A DNA stretch of 64,000 nucleotides from JAJDAT01 sp964344185. Lineage in GTDB: Bacteria; Nitrospinota; Nitrospinia; Nitrospinales; JAJDAT01. The translations under genes were made by a program, and so were the position numbers. The notes beneath the pieces are model-generated. The model had not been told where the DNA came from. It ran no database searches and was given only the letters and a program-made list of their open reading frames with translations. Below are positions 24,832-33,515 of the stretch, piece after piece. The stretch's first letter is position 1. Each line of letters begins with the position of its first letter. The stretch covers positions 124,001 to 188,000 of the forward strand of contig CAYFMN010000001.1 of NCBI GenBank assembly GCA_964344185.1, written 5' to 3'.

Positions 24832-25730
24832 TTAAGCTCGGATTTTAAAAATCGATTGATTGAAATGTAGCTGCCAAGCCAGCCAGAGAAAAGACTTCCC
24901 AACAAAATATATACAGCAAATGCGTCTGGAATGAATTGAATATAAATACCTCTAAACAAAGACGCCATTGAATCCTGGAACTGAACTTTCATATATAAAT
25001 AAACTATTTTTATAACGCCTAAAGATAAAAGAGCCCCAACCAAGGCTTGCAAAATCCCTTCCATCAAAAAAGGCCATTTAATAAACTTGGGACGAGCTCC
25101 CAATAAAGCCATCAACTGAATTTCTTCTTTACGTGAATATATAGAAAGCTTAATGGTATTTGAGATAATTAAGATCAAACCTACAATCAACAACCCGCCT
25201 ACCGCCAATAAAAATAAACGTAAAAAAGCCAAAAACGTTTCGAATTTTAATATCCAGTTTTCTCCATACTCAACAGACTCCACTCCCTTCTGAGACTCCA
25301 AAGTTTTTGCAAACTTTTGAATGGCGTCTAGTCTGTCTGAGGAATAGGAAAACTGAAGTCGTAGTGAAGCGGGTAAAGGGTTAAAGCCCAAACTATTTAG
25401 GACGGCTGCTTTATCCGAAAAAGTCTTTTTAAAATCTTCCCAGGCTTGTCCCTTGGAGACAAAAGAAGTTGTCTGAATATTTTTATTATTAGCGATTAAA
25501 TTTTCTAATTTGCTTTGATCTTTTTTTGAAACAGAGTCGTCTAAATAAACGATTAACTGAACTTGGCTATTCCAGGTTTCAACAAGCGCATTAAGGTTGG
25601 CAAAAACTAAAAGAAATAACTCCAAAATAGAAAATGCCACCATGATGGTAATAACAGAAACCGCACAAACATCAACGCTAGATTTGATGTTCGAAAAAGC
25701 GATTCTAAATGCTCTATTTAACAGTTTCAT
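24828..25730 (-). CDS. ftsX: Cell division protein FtsX
   Basis: A 300-residue inner-membrane protein with four membrane segments in the FtsX pattern: one near residues 22-45, a periplasmic loop of about 120 residues (VQLIVYLDDSVSKKDQSKLE ... VESVEYGENWILKFE), then three C-terminal helices. SIYSRKEEIQLMALLGAR is the conserved cytoplasmic coupling segment. It transmits ATP hydrolysis by FtsE to EnvC in the periplasm. It starts 5 bp after ftsE. Confidence 0.95.
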   Translation of the reverse strand: MKLLNRAFRIAFSNIKSSVDVCAVSVITIMVAFSILELFLLVFANLNALVETWNSQVQLIVYLDDSVSKKDQSKLENLIANNKNIQTTSFVSKGQAWEDFKKTFSDKAAVLNSLGFNPLPASLRLQFSYSSDRLDAIQKFAKTLESQKGVESVEYGENWILKFETFLAFLRLFLLAVGGLLIVGLILIISNTIKLSIYSRKEEIQLMALLGARPKFIKWPFLMEGILQALVGALLSLGVIKIVYLYMKVQFQDSMASLFRGIYIQFIPDAFAVYILLGSLFSGWLGSYISINRFLKSELK

Positions 25731-25735
25731 CTAAT

Positions 25736-26395
25736 TTACTTTGAAGAAATCAATCGCCCTTTATTGAGATTAATTACGCGGTAATTCCTGGCCTTCAACA
25801 TATCCGCGCTATGCGTGGCAAAAATAACAGTAACGCCCTGACTATTTGCATGTTCGAAAAGCTTTAAGATTTCAAGAGCGATTTCTGGATCTAAATTACC
25901 GGTTGGTTCGTCCGCTAGAAGAATTTCAGGAGAGTTTACCAGCGCCCGCGCAATGGCGACCCTTTGCTGCTCGCCGCCAGCCAATTGTAGCGGAAAAGAA
26001 TCTTTCTTTTGTGTCAGCCCAACTTTTTTTAAAGCTTCCCAAGTTTTAAAACGAATTCTGTCCGATGGCGACTCGACCGCTTCTTGTGCAAAAGAAATAT
26101 TTTCGAATACTGTTTTTCGAGGCAACAACCTGTAGTCCTGAAAAACCACACCAATTTTTCTTCTTAAGGTGTATAAATTATCTTCTCGAACCTTAGCAAT
26201 ATTAATCCCATTTATAAGGATCTGCCCTTTGTCAAAGTCTTCCCAGCTATATAAAATTTTCAGTAAGGTAGATTTACCTGCGCCACTCTGCCCGGTAAGA
26301 AAAACAAACTCTCCAGACTGAATTTCTAAAGAAATATCAATTAAAGCTTGAGTATTTCCTTTATACGTCTTATATAAATTGAAAATTTGAATCAT
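25736..26395 (-). CDS. ftsE: Cell division ATP-binding protein FtsE
   Basis: A 219-residue ABC ATPase: Walker A GQSGAGKSTL, Q-loop VVFQDYRLLPRKTVFENISF, signature LAGGEQQRVAIARAL, Walker B ILLADEPTGNLD and switch His FATHSADM. The sequence IFNLYKTYKGNTQALIDIS is typical of FtsE. With FtsX it controls septal peptidoglycan hydrolysis through EnvC. It is the first gene of the unit. The region before its ATG has a perfect palindrome in place of an obvious ribosome site. Confidence 0.95.
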   Translation of the reverse strand: MIQIFNLYKTYKGNTQALIDISLEIQSGEFVFLTGQSGAGKSTLLKILYSWEDFDKGQILINGINIAKVREDNLYTLRRKIGVVFQDYRLLPRKTVFENISFAQEAVESPSDRIRFKTWEALKKVGLTQKKDSFPLQLAGGEQQRVAIARALVNSPEILLADEPTGNLDPEIALEILKLFEHANSQGVTVIFATHSADMLKARNYRVINLNKGRLISSK

Positions 26396-26399
26396 TTGA

Positions 26400-26412
26400 A
26401 GGGTTAAACCCT
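26400..26412. promoter_or_regulatory. Palindrome directly upstream of ftsE
   Basis: AGGGTT-A-AACCCT is a perfect inverted repeat ending only four bases from the ftsE ATG, in the place expected for the ribosome-binding site. It could be an operator or an RNA hairpin limiting translation. Chance is possible. Confidence 0.3.
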
Positions 26413-26499
26413 AGGTAAATCGAAAGGTTGAAAGGAAAACGGGAGCGGATAAGTTATGAAAATGTTCTAAACGTTATGTAGAACTAAGCGCTTCTGAAA

Positions 26500-27126
26500 T
26501 TAAGATTTGCTATCTTCGGGAAAGGTATCAAGTTCGTCGGAAATCACAAAGTCGCTATCCACTCCCTGAGTGGATATCATGTCTCCAGGTAAAAATGATA
26601 TGCCGTTCAAACTAAAAAACCTTTTCTTTTGATCCTCATTCAGCAAATCATAACCTATAAACGTTTTAATAATCCACCGGTCTTTTTCTTCATCAAAGGC
26701 AAAAACGCCCTCTGAGCATACCAAATATCCATCGTGGTCTCCATAGGTGACCATCGCCTCGCTCAAAAGAGAATCTAGAAATACGATTCCATTCTCTTCA
26801 ACCTCCATCCTTTGGTTAAACCGGTCTAAACAGTGGGTTGTATAAAACACATGAGGGTATGAAAATGATTGAAAAACACGGCCTTTTTCCGTAGACTCGA
26901 CCTTTGGGGGTAAGACAAAATAGACAAAACCCTGTTTTGTAAATTTTAAGGTACACAGAATATCAGCGCCGAATTGGCTTTTTATTCTGTTTTTGCAGTA
27001 CTCAATGAATTTTTGTCTTTGACGGAGCGAAATCTTAGCGTCGCTGGGGAACCATTTCTCAAATTCCGCGTCTAAAAACCTTTCGACTTGAGCTTTTTTG
27101 AATTGAAATTCCTGTTCAACTAACAT
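26500..27126 (-). CDS. Hypothetical protein, 208 residues
   Basis: Soluble protein with no signal or membrane segment. The N-terminal half is helical and charged (KKAQVERFLDAEFEKWFP, LRQRQKFIEYCKNRIKSQF). The second half includes FYTTHCLDRFNQRMEV and DGYLVCSEGVFAFDEEKDRW. The H-x3-RF-x2-R pattern followed by a beta-rich end faintly recalls DUF4258-type small proteins, but I would not assign it. It is a single gene between ftsE and the divergent pentapeptide gene. Confidence 0.65.
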   Translation of the reverse strand: MLVEQEFQFKKAQVERFLDAEFEKWFPSDAKISLRQRQKFIEYCKNRIKSQFGADILCTLKFTKQGFVYFVLPPKVESTEKGRVFQSFSYPHVFYTTHCLDRFNQRMEVEENGIVFLDSLLSEAMVTYGDHDGYLVCSEGVFAFDEEKDRWIIKTFIGYDLLNEDQKKRFFSLNGISFLPGDMISTQGVDSDFVISDELDTFPEDSKS

Positions 27127-27266
27127 TTTAAAGTTATAATTGATTGATTTAAAAAATCTTTTTATTATACCTTAGATTTTCAGCAAATGATAAGTTTAAA
27201 CTTAACCTAACGGATTCCTAACCTCATAATCAATAACATTTAAATTAATAAAATGGATTTTCGCAA

Positions 27267-27923
27267 ATGGCAAGAATGACCCGAAAAGAATTAATAAAAA
27301 TGTTGAATAGCTCCACAGAAGAAATCAGCATCACGGGAATTGACTTCTCTGGGCAGGATTTATCTTTCGTTGACTTTAAGCAAGCTAACTTGACGATTTG
27401 TAGTTTTGAGAAAGTCAACTTAAAGGGAGCTATTCTAAAAGGGGTTAACATGAGCGGGGCGGACCTTCAAAAAGCAAACCTTTGCGGAACGAACTTACAA
27501 GGCGCAAATCTGGTGGGAGCCAACTTCTCTGGGGCTAAAATAAGCGGTTTTTGCTTTACCACAAAACGGTTTCCTCCAATTTTCAAAGCCTGTTTTAAAG
27601 ACGGCGATTTCAACGGCGCCGACTTTTCGAACGCAGATATTCGTGGAATCGATTTCACAGGTGCCGACCTAAGTATGGCTATTTTTAATAATACGAAACT
27701 AAAAGGAGCAAAATTTAAAAAAGCTAATACAAAAGGAGCCGATTTTAGCGGCACAGATCTTAAAGGCACCGATATATATAAAAAGGGCGGCGTAAAGCTT
27801 AAAAAGAAAAAATCAGGAGTAAAAGTTAAAAAGAAAAAAGCCGCAGCAGCTCCAGCAAAAAAGAAAAAGTCCGCCTCTAAAGAAGGAGATGGAGATACTA
27901 TTAAATTAAAAAGAAAAGTTTAA
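27267..27923 (+). CDS. Pentapeptide-repeat protein with lysine-rich tail
   Basis: A 218-residue protein. Residues about 25-170 consist of A(D/N)LxG-type pentapeptides (VDFKQANLTICSFEKVNLKG, MSGADLQKANLCGTNLQGAN, FSGAKIS), interrupted by one non-repeat segment (FCFTTKRFPPIFKACFKDG), then repeats to TDLKGTD. These fold as a right-handed quadrilateral beta-helix; some members mimic DNA and bind gyrase. Residues about 172-218 form a Lys/Ala-rich basic tail (KKKKSGVKVKKKKAAAAPAK) like histone H1 tails, suggesting nucleic-acid contact. No signal peptide. Its exact role cannot be read from sequence. Confidence 0.85.
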   Translation: MARMTRKELIKMLNSSTEEISITGIDFSGQDLSFVDFKQANLTICSFEKVNLKGAILKGVNMSGADLQKANLCGTNLQGANLVGANFSGAKISGFCFTTKRFPPIFKACFKDGDFNGADFSNADIRGIDFTGADLSMAIFNNTKLKGAKFKKANTKGADFSGTDLKGTDIYKKGGVKLKKKKSGVKVKKKKAAAAPAKKKKSASKEGDGDTIKLKRKV

Positions 27924-28071
27924 GCCCTTTCCTTTAACTCCTCAAAGTCTATATACTATATAGTGACAATGGATTCCCAAAAATTCTCGTGCGTTATTTT
28001 TAATTGATGAATTTATTTTTTAGCTTTTCTATAAATACAATTTTGAGAGTTTTATTAATTAAGGTTTTTTG

Positions 28072-28797
28072 ATGAAAAACACCGTCATTGCATTTGTTGT
28101 TCTAATTATTGGTACGCTGATGTTCCAGAATACCATCGTGTATATGGCGGACAATATAACTGATTTTGAAAATGTCGCCCTCCCCCCAAAGAAAAAGAAA
28201 AAAATAGTCACCTCAAATTCGTTAATCAAAGTAGACGCAACGTCTAAAGAATCCTGGACTCTGCTGGACTTTGCTTCCGGTAAAACTCATACCATATCTG
28301 ACCCAGACAAAGATAAAGAGAAACTTAAACAATTAAAATGGGATTTAGGATTTCAACGAACCAAAATAATCACAAATAGCGGGGATACCAATCCATTGGG
28401 ACAAGTGGGAGTGGTTAACCTTGGCCAAGTTGATTTCAACGAGATCAAAGAAGCTCCGGAAGACGGCTATGTTCAAGACAAACGCAAATGGGGCAAAGTT
28501 CTCAACCAGTCTATTTCAAATTGGTATAACTACCGCACCCGGACGCATAATATAGAGTCGCAAAAGTTCGTATACGCAATCCGAACATCAGAAGGCAAAT
28601 ATTTAAAAATGAAGATTCTAAATTATTATTGCCAAAAACTGGAAAACGAATGCGCCACTTCTATGTGCGACAGAAACGAAGCGGCTTGCCTCACTTTAGA
28701 ATATGTATTCCAACCCAATGGAGATCGTTTTTTCCCAAAACCTAAACCCATCGCCGTAAAGGCGGAAGCCGAAACCGCTCAGGTTCAAAGTCCTTGA
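28072..28797 (+). CDS. HmuY-family protein
   Basis: About 241 residues, with an N-terminal hydrophobic signal or anchor (VIAFVVLIIGTLMFQNTIVY). The HmuY-like body shows WTLLDFASGKTHTI, WDLGFQRTKIITNSGDTN, WYNYRTRTHNI and FVYAIRTSEGKYLKMKILNY, the family's conserved order. HmuY of Porphyromonas is a surface heme-binding protein; other members are uncharacterised. An extra Cys-rich segment (YYCQKLENECATSMCDRNEAAC) follows. I use the ATG at 28072, since the TTG just before it is less likely. Its stop overlaps the start of the next gene. Confidence 0.8.
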   Translation: MKNTVIAFVVLIIGTLMFQNTIVYMADNITDFENVALPPKKKKKIVTSNSLIKVDATSKESWTLLDFASGKTHTISDPDKDKEKLKQLKWDLGFQRTKIITNSGDTNPLGQVGVVNLGQVDFNEIKEAPEDGYVQDKRKWGKVLNQSISNWYNYRTRTHNIESQKFVYAIRTSEGKYLKMKILNYYCQKLENECATSMCDRNEAACLTLEYVFQPNGDRFFPKPKPIAVKAEAETAQVQSP

Positions 28798-29531
28798 AAC
28801 AAGTTGTACTTGCCTGCTGGCTAATTATTCTTTGCTTGGCCTGCACCCAAAGCGGACCTCCATCGGATATGGTTCTTATACCAGAAGGCGAGTTCACCCT
28901 GGGTTTTGACCCATCAGGAGATTTGCCTGCTGTTGTCGTAGATAGAACAGCCCACCTAAACGCGCAACCTTTACAAAAACACAAACTCAAAGCGTTTTAC
29001 ATAGACGTTTACGAAGTTACTTACGGCGATTTCTTGAAATTCAAATCCAAAGCCGCTTATAAAACGGGAAAACCCAAAGAACCAATGCGCGGCGTATCCT
29101 GGTATGAAGCGGACGCTTATTGCATGTGGTTGGGAAAACGATTGCCAACTGAATTCGAGTGGGAAAAAGCGGCGCGTGGAACCGATCAACGTATTTTTGT
29201 CTGGGGAAACGATTTTAAGAATCGTAAAGACGCTAATTTAGGAAAGAAAGTAATGGTAATTGGATCGTTTCCAAAAGATAAAAGTCCATATGGAGTTTAT
29301 GACCTAACAGGAAACGTTTCAGAATGGACCGCCAGCGAATATATCCCCTATCCTAATTCAAAATTTAAAGACGATAATTTTAATCGAGGTTTGCGAGTAA
29401 TACGCGGCGCTTCATATTACAAACGCGATCACGGTTTCATGAAAGAATTTGCGATGGTAGCTCACCGTAACTTCGCCCCACCCAAAATCCTCGCCTGGGA
29501 CACCGGATTTAGATGCGCCAAAGACGTTTAA
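28794..29531 (+). CDS. FGE-sulfatase (SUMF1-like) domain lipoprotein
   Basis: A 245-residue protein starting at a TTG that overlaps the HmuY stop. The signal ends in a cysteine (WLIILCLACTQSG), so it may be lipidated. The rest is a formylglycine-generating-enzyme-like domain: MVLIPEGEFTLG, FYIDVYEVTYGDFLKF, RGVSWYEADAYCMWLGKRLP, EFEWEKAARG, GVYDLTGNVSEWTAS, RVIRGASYYKRD and TGFRCAKD. Most bacterial members are not true sulfatase activators. This one probably binds or scaffolds at the membrane with the HmuY-like partner. Confidence 0.85.
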   Translation: MKQVVLACWLIILCLACTQSGPPSDMVLIPEGEFTLGFDPSGDLPAVVVDRTAHLNAQPLQKHKLKAFYIDVYEVTYGDFLKFKSKAAYKTGKPKEPMRGVSWYEADAYCMWLGKRLPTEFEWEKAARGTDQRIFVWGNDFKNRKDANLGKKVMVIGSFPKDKSPYGVYDLTGNVSEWTASEYIPYPNSKFKDDNFNRGLRVIRGASYYKRDHGFMKEFAMVAHRNFAPPKILAWDTGFRCAKDV

Positions 29532-29611
29532 TTATTATTGTTCAACCAAAGTATTTTAAATACATCAACAAATCTGATAAAGTAACTGCATCGAAAAACT
29601 GAGAAAAATAT

Positions 29612-30487
29612 ATGTCGAAAAATCCCCTCGCAGAAGTATTTGGATTTCCTGCTAACAATCAGTCTACCGAGGCAAAACGGTATCGAAAAGGCAAACTATG
29701 CCCTTTTAATAATAAAGTACCAAATTGCACAAAAGATAAAGCCCTAGATCCTTTAGGTGTTTGTTCTATTTTTGATGAAAGTGAAACTCCCACAATTACT
29801 TGTCCCATACGTTTTCGCGAAAATTGGATTATCGCCGAAGATGCCGCAGGTTTTTTCTTTTCAGAAAACACCCCTTGGACTTCTCTAACTGAAATTAGAC
29901 TAAAAGATGCAAATGGCCTTTCAGCAGGAAATATAGACGTTGTTCTAGTGTCTTACGATAAGCTGGGAAAATTACTAGATTTTGGATCATTAGAAGTGCA
30001 AGCTGTGTATATCTCTGGAAACATAAGAAATCCGTTTACACATTATATGAAAAACCCAAAACAACACGCCAATATGAAATGGATCAGCTCTAATTATCCA
30101 AGAGCAGACTATCTTTCTTCTTCAAGAAAAAGACTTGCCCCTCAAATGCTTTACAAAGGAGGGATATTCAAAACATGGCATAAAAAACAAGCTGTTGCCA
30201 TTCATAAATCGTTTTACGAAACGTTACCTAAACTTCCCGAAGTTAAACCCCACAAAGCAGATGTTGCATGGTTTCTTTATGATTTAAGATTTAATAAAAA
30301 AACCAATCGTTATGAATTGCAAAAAGAAAAAACTATTTATACTGCTTTTCAACCGGCTCTTTTAAAAATCACTACAGCTCCTGCTGGACCAATAAAGGAT
30401 TTTATAGAAATTCTACAAACTAAACTAGATGATCAATTAAATTCTCCGGATGCTCCAACGTTACAAGATATTATTAACAAGGAGTGA
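29612..30487 (+). CDS. NotI-family type II restriction endonuclease
   Basis: A 291-residue protein. Residues 24-68 contain YRKGKLCPF, CTKDKALDPLGVCSI and TCPIRF, the NotI-family signature. Cys30, Cys39, Cys51 and Cys64 match the four-cysteine iron site known in NotI. The probable PD-(D/E)xK core is NIDVVL (Asp109) followed by SLEVQAVY (Glu128, Gln130); as I recall, NotI also has Gln in the Lys position. The rest (FTHYMKNPKQHANMKW, YPRADYLSSSRKRLAPQML, GGIFKTWHKKQAVAIH) is the DNA-contacting part. It is convergent with and overlaps by 14 bp a D12-class adenine methyltransferase, which should protect the host. Confidence 0.88.
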   Translation: MSKNPLAEVFGFPANNQSTEAKRYRKGKLCPFNNKVPNCTKDKALDPLGVCSIFDESETPTITCPIRFRENWIIAEDAAGFFFSENTPWTSLTEIRLKDANGLSAGNIDVVLVSYDKLGKLLDFGSLEVQAVYISGNIRNPFTHYMKNPKQHANMKWISSNYPRADYLSSSRKRLAPQMLYKGGIFKTWHKKQAVAIHKSFYETLPKLPEVKPHKADVAWFLYDLRFNKKTNRYELQKEKTIYTAFQPALLKITTAPAGPIKDFIEILQTKLDDQLNSPDAPTLQDIINKE

Positions 30488-31358
30488 TGAGAAGCTCGTT
30501 CATTTGAGTGTGATGAGTCCCTTTCATAGGAATACGATTAATTCTTAAATTTCTTTCTTCTGCCATTTTTACGACGGACTCCGCATCGTCATAAGTCATC
30601 ATAAAATCACCCGCAACCTTGCTCATTACATCAAATAAAGCTTCATGATTTATCTCTGAAAAATTATAAAGACGACGACCTGCACGTTTCCCTGGAGCGG
30701 TATAAGGAGGGTCAATAAAATATGCTACTTCTTTTTTTCGTGCAGTTTCCCGAATATATTCAATCCCATCTCCTTCTATAAAAGAAACTCTGTTCTTAAA
30801 AGTCATAATAATTTTAATACGTTTAGCTAGTGTTTTAGGATACCATCGGGAAGCGATTCCTTTTCCATTTTCACCAAATTTCAATAATCCACTTCCCTTT
30901 GCCATAATTCCTCCATGAAAAACTCTATTTTTCAAAATAGTCTGAAAAGCTCTTTCACGAGTATCTTTAGGAGTTGAATCTAAAACTTTATTTACTTTTT
31001 CTAGGGTTAAATCAAATTGAAAAATTCGTTGCGCTAACCATTCAGCATCCTTACTTAGAATTGTATGCCATACTGAGGCAACATCTGGATCGAGTTCAAC
31101 CATAGTAATCTTATTGGATAAAAATTCACAGGCTACTGTAAGCCCAATAATTCCCCCACCAGCAAATGGCTCTATAAACTCTAAGGGTTTTTTTTCTAAG
31201 CTTAAAATCCATTTTCTCACTTCGGGAACCAACCAAGTCTTTCCTCCTGGATAACGAAAAAGACTAAGTTGACGGACGGAAGCAACATTAATAACTTCTT
31301 TTTTAATGTCTGGCTTATCATCAAACAATGAGGTTTGAACAGGTTGAATTTTATTCAT
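30474..31358 (-). CDS. D12-class (Dam-like) N6-adenine DNA methyltransferase
   Basis: About 294 residues with motifs in the alpha-class order: LFRYPGGKTWL (motif X), FIEPFAGGGIIGL (motif I) and FIDPPYTAP (motif IV, catalytic DPPY). It methylates the N6 of adenine in a specific site; here it probably guards the NotI-like nuclease site. HGGIMAKGSGLLKFGENGKG is the likely target-recognition segment. The start could be the ATG at 31358 or a GTG three bases earlier. It shares its 3' end with the nuclease gene. Confidence 0.9.
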   Translation of the reverse strand: MNKIQPVQTSLFDDKPDIKKEVINVASVRQLSLFRYPGGKTWLVPEVRKWILSLEKKPLEFIEPFAGGGIIGLTVACEFLSNKITMVELDPDVASVWHTILSKDAEWLAQRIFQFDLTLEKVNKVLDSTPKDTRERAFQTILKNRVFHGGIMAKGSGLLKFGENGKGIASRWYPKTLAKRIKIIMTFKNRVSFIEGDGIEYIRETARKKEVAYFIDPPYTAPGKRAGRRLYNFSEINHEALFDVMSKVAGDFMMTYDDAESVVKMAEERNLRINRIPMKGTHHTQMNELLITPC

Positions 31359-31745
31359 CACCTTATTAGGACTGAGGAACTTTAGATATTTTGTTGATAC
31401 AAATTTGTTTCTTGATACGCCTCTAAAAAACTAGTTTTTCTATATCTTATTTGACAAATAAAAACTGCGCATAATTTTAATCACAATAAATTTTTAACTA
31501 ACTATATTACTCAATATGCCTTAAAAGGTTTCGTAATTTCTACTTAATAATTTAGAAAATAACCAATCACTTTAATATCCATTTAGCTCTTTAACTTAGT
31601 TCTAATTATCTAACAGCCTAATAATTAAAAAAACAAGGGTTTTTATGGAAAATTGGCGGTGGGTTTGATACTATATCCCGTTTAAATGAAATCACACACT
31701 TTTTTCGATCTCATTGTTTATTAACACCTAATTCTTAGCGTTTCA
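31359..31745. other. AT-rich region between the R-M pair and ilvN
   Basis: About 385 bases, very AT-rich. It holds a palindrome AAAAACTAGTTTTT (31427-31440) preceded by CCTCTAA, which may be a decayed end of the MITE family. I looked for an ilv leader peptide with runs of Leu/Ile/Val codons and an attenuator and did not find a convincing one. No other gene seen. Confidence 0.5.
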
Positions 31746-32261
31746 ATGCAGCACACTATTTCTGTTCTTGTATCCAATCGATTTGGCGTTCTGGCCCGGA
31801 TAGCCGGATTGTTTAGTGGACGTGGGTTTAATATCGAAAGTTTAAATGTCGCCGCAACCAGCGATCCTGAAATATCTAACATGACTTTAGTCACCATAGG
31901 CGACGATAAAAAAATTGAGCAAATATCCAAACAATTAAATAAACTGGTGGATGTTATAAAGGTTATCGACTTAACGGAANNNNNNNNNNNNNNNNNNNNN
32001 NNNNNNNNNNNNNNNNNNNNNNNNNNNGACCGCGAGTTAGTCCTGATTAAAATGAACGCTGAGCCGTCAACAAAAGAAGAAATTTTGCGGATCGTCTCAC
32101 TTTTTCGAGCTAAAGTTATAGACGTTAGTTCAAACACTTATACAATCGAAATTACAGGCGATGAAAATAAACTAAACGGTTTCATTGAACTTTTACGTCC
32201 ATTTGGAATTAAAGAAATGGTTCGCTCTGGTAAAATTGCTTTGAGCAGACTCTCTAAATGA
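31746..32261 (+). CDS. ilvN: Acetolactate synthase small (regulatory) subunit
   Basis: The ACT domain starts at MQHTISVLVSNRFGVLARIA and continues GLFSGRGFNIESLNV. The second half (RELVLIKMNAEPSTKEEILR, RAKVIDVSSNTYTIEITGDE, and FGIKEMVRSGKIAL) is the usual IlvN C-domain. It binds valine and stimulates the large subunit (ilvB), which is not in the window. A 48-N gap (31980-32027) keeps the frame but implies 16 residues where the family usually has about 4-6 between DLTE and RELVLIK, so the gap size is probably wrong. ilvC follows after a MITE-like element. Confidence 0.93.
   Translation: MQHTISVLVSNRFGVLARIAGLFSGRGFNIESLNVAATSDPEISNMTLVTIGDDKKIEQISKQLNKLVDVIKVIDLTEXXXXXXXXXXXXXXXXDRELVLIKMNAEPSTKEEILRIVSLFRAKVIDVSSNTYTIEITGDENKLNGFIELLRPFGIKEMVRSGKIALSRLSK
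31980..32027. other. Assembly gap (48 N) inside ilvN
   Basis: Run of N within the linker between the two ilvN domains. The frame is preserved, so the true length is a multiple of three if no indels occur. Confidence 0.99.
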
Positions 32262-32289
32262 GATCATTTAAATATTATTTTCTAACAAC

Positions 32290-32395
32290 TTAAGGGTATC
32301 TTTAATAGTTCAATATTTTTACTTGCGGCAACTCGCAAGCCCTTATTTCATAAGGTTTGCTCGTAGCCAAAAACAGTTTTTAGAGGTTCCCTTAA
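32290..32395. repeat. MITE-like element, copy C (inverted orientation)
   Basis: About 106 bp between ilvN and ilvC. The right end reads TTTTTAGAGGTTCCCTTAA, the exact complement of the left end of copy D, and the left end TTAAGGGTATCTTTAATAGT matches the variant right ends of other copies. The interior has a hairpin-like pair (CTTGCGGCAACTCGCAAG). Confidence 0.7.
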
Positions 32396-32486
32396 TTTTA
32401 AAAGTAAAAAGCCGTGTTCTTTTGCTTTTCTTAAACTAAATTTTTAGCAACGTTTTATACGTTAAATCATTAAGGAGAATTCAAGG

Positions 32487-33494
32487 GTGGGAAATATCTA
32501 TTACGAAGACGACGCCGATATTAGTCATATAAAAGATAAAACCGTAGCGGTTGTCGGCTATGGCAGTCAAGGTCACGCGCATGCGCGCAATATGCATGAC
32601 AGCGGGATCAAAGTTTGCGTTGGTTTAAGAAAAGAAAGCGCTTTTTGGGATCGCGCCGAAAAAGATGGATTAGAGGTATTAACGGTCGCCGAGGCTTCTA
32701 AAAAAGCCGATATCATCATGATTCTCGTTCCCGACGATAAACAACGGGCTCTTTACGAAGCCGAAATCAAACCTCACTTAGAAGACGGTAACGCTATCGC
32801 CTTTGGTCATGGTTTTAATATCCATTTTGGCCAAGTAGTTCCTCCTGACAACATCGACGTTTTTATGGTAGCTCCTAAGGGTCCCGGTCACTTGGTAAGA
32901 AGAACCTACTCTGCAGGCGCCGGCGTTCCTTGTTTGATGGCTATTCAACAAGACGTTACGGGCAAAGCTAAAGAGGTGGCCCTTGCCTACGCTAAGGCCA
33001 TCGGCGGTACCAGAGCTGGCGTTATTGAAACCAGTTTTCGTGAAGAAACGGAAACCGACCTATTTGGCGAGCAAGTTGTCCTTTGCGGCGGCGTTACCGA
33101 ACTCATTCGAGCAGGATTCGACACTTTAGTGTCAGCCGGTTACGATCCCGATTTAGCCTACTTCGAATGTCTGCATGAATTAAAACTCATCGTCGATTTA
33201 ATTTACGAAGGCGGAATTGGAAATATGCGCTATTCCATCAGCACAACTGCCGCCTATGGCGACGTAACTCGCGGACCTCGAATTATCACGGATGAAACCA
33301 GGGCAGAAATGAAAAAAGTTCTTTCAGAAATCCAATCCGGAAGCTTTGCGAGGGAATTCATCCTGGAAAATCAGGCTAATCGTCCTGTATTTAACGCCCG
33401 ATTGAAACGAGATTCCGAACATTTAATCGAAGATGTCGGCGAAAAACTACGCTCGATGATGCCATTCGTCGGATCTAAACTAGACAAACCTTAA
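32487..33494 (+). CDS. ilvC: Ketol-acid reductoisomerase
   Basis: Second common step of branched-chain amino acid synthesis, NAD(P)H- and Mg-dependent. A 335-residue class I enzyme: VAVVGYGSQGHAHARNM (nucleotide site), MVAPKGPGHLVRRTY, TETDLFGEQVVLCGG (metal-binding Asp/Glu) and a C-terminal knotted domain with YFECLHELKLIVDLIYEGG and MRYSISTTAAYGD. GTG start with AAGGAG at 32472-32477, nine bases upstream. Confidence 0.98.
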   Translation: MGNIYYEDDADISHIKDKTVAVVGYGSQGHAHARNMHDSGIKVCVGLRKESAFWDRAEKDGLEVLTVAEASKKADIIMILVPDDKQRALYEAEIKPHLEDGNAIAFGHGFNIHFGQVVPPDNIDVFMVAPKGPGHLVRRTYSAGAGVPCLMAIQQDVTGKAKEVALAYAKAIGGTRAGVIETSFREETETDLFGEQVVLCGGVTELIRAGFDTLVSAGYDPDLAYFECLHELKLIVDLIYEGGIGNMRYSISTTAAYGDVTRGPRIITDETRAEMKKVLSEIQSGSFAREFILENQANRPVFNARLKRDSEHLIEDVGEKLRSMMPFVGSKLDKP

Positions 33495-33515
33495 TCTATA
33501 AAATTCGGAAATCTC

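Noticed and set aside
31359..31745. Branched-chain amino acid attenuator or T-box before ilvN
   Set aside because: No short frame rich in Leu/Ile/Val codons and no convincing terminator/antiterminator pair.
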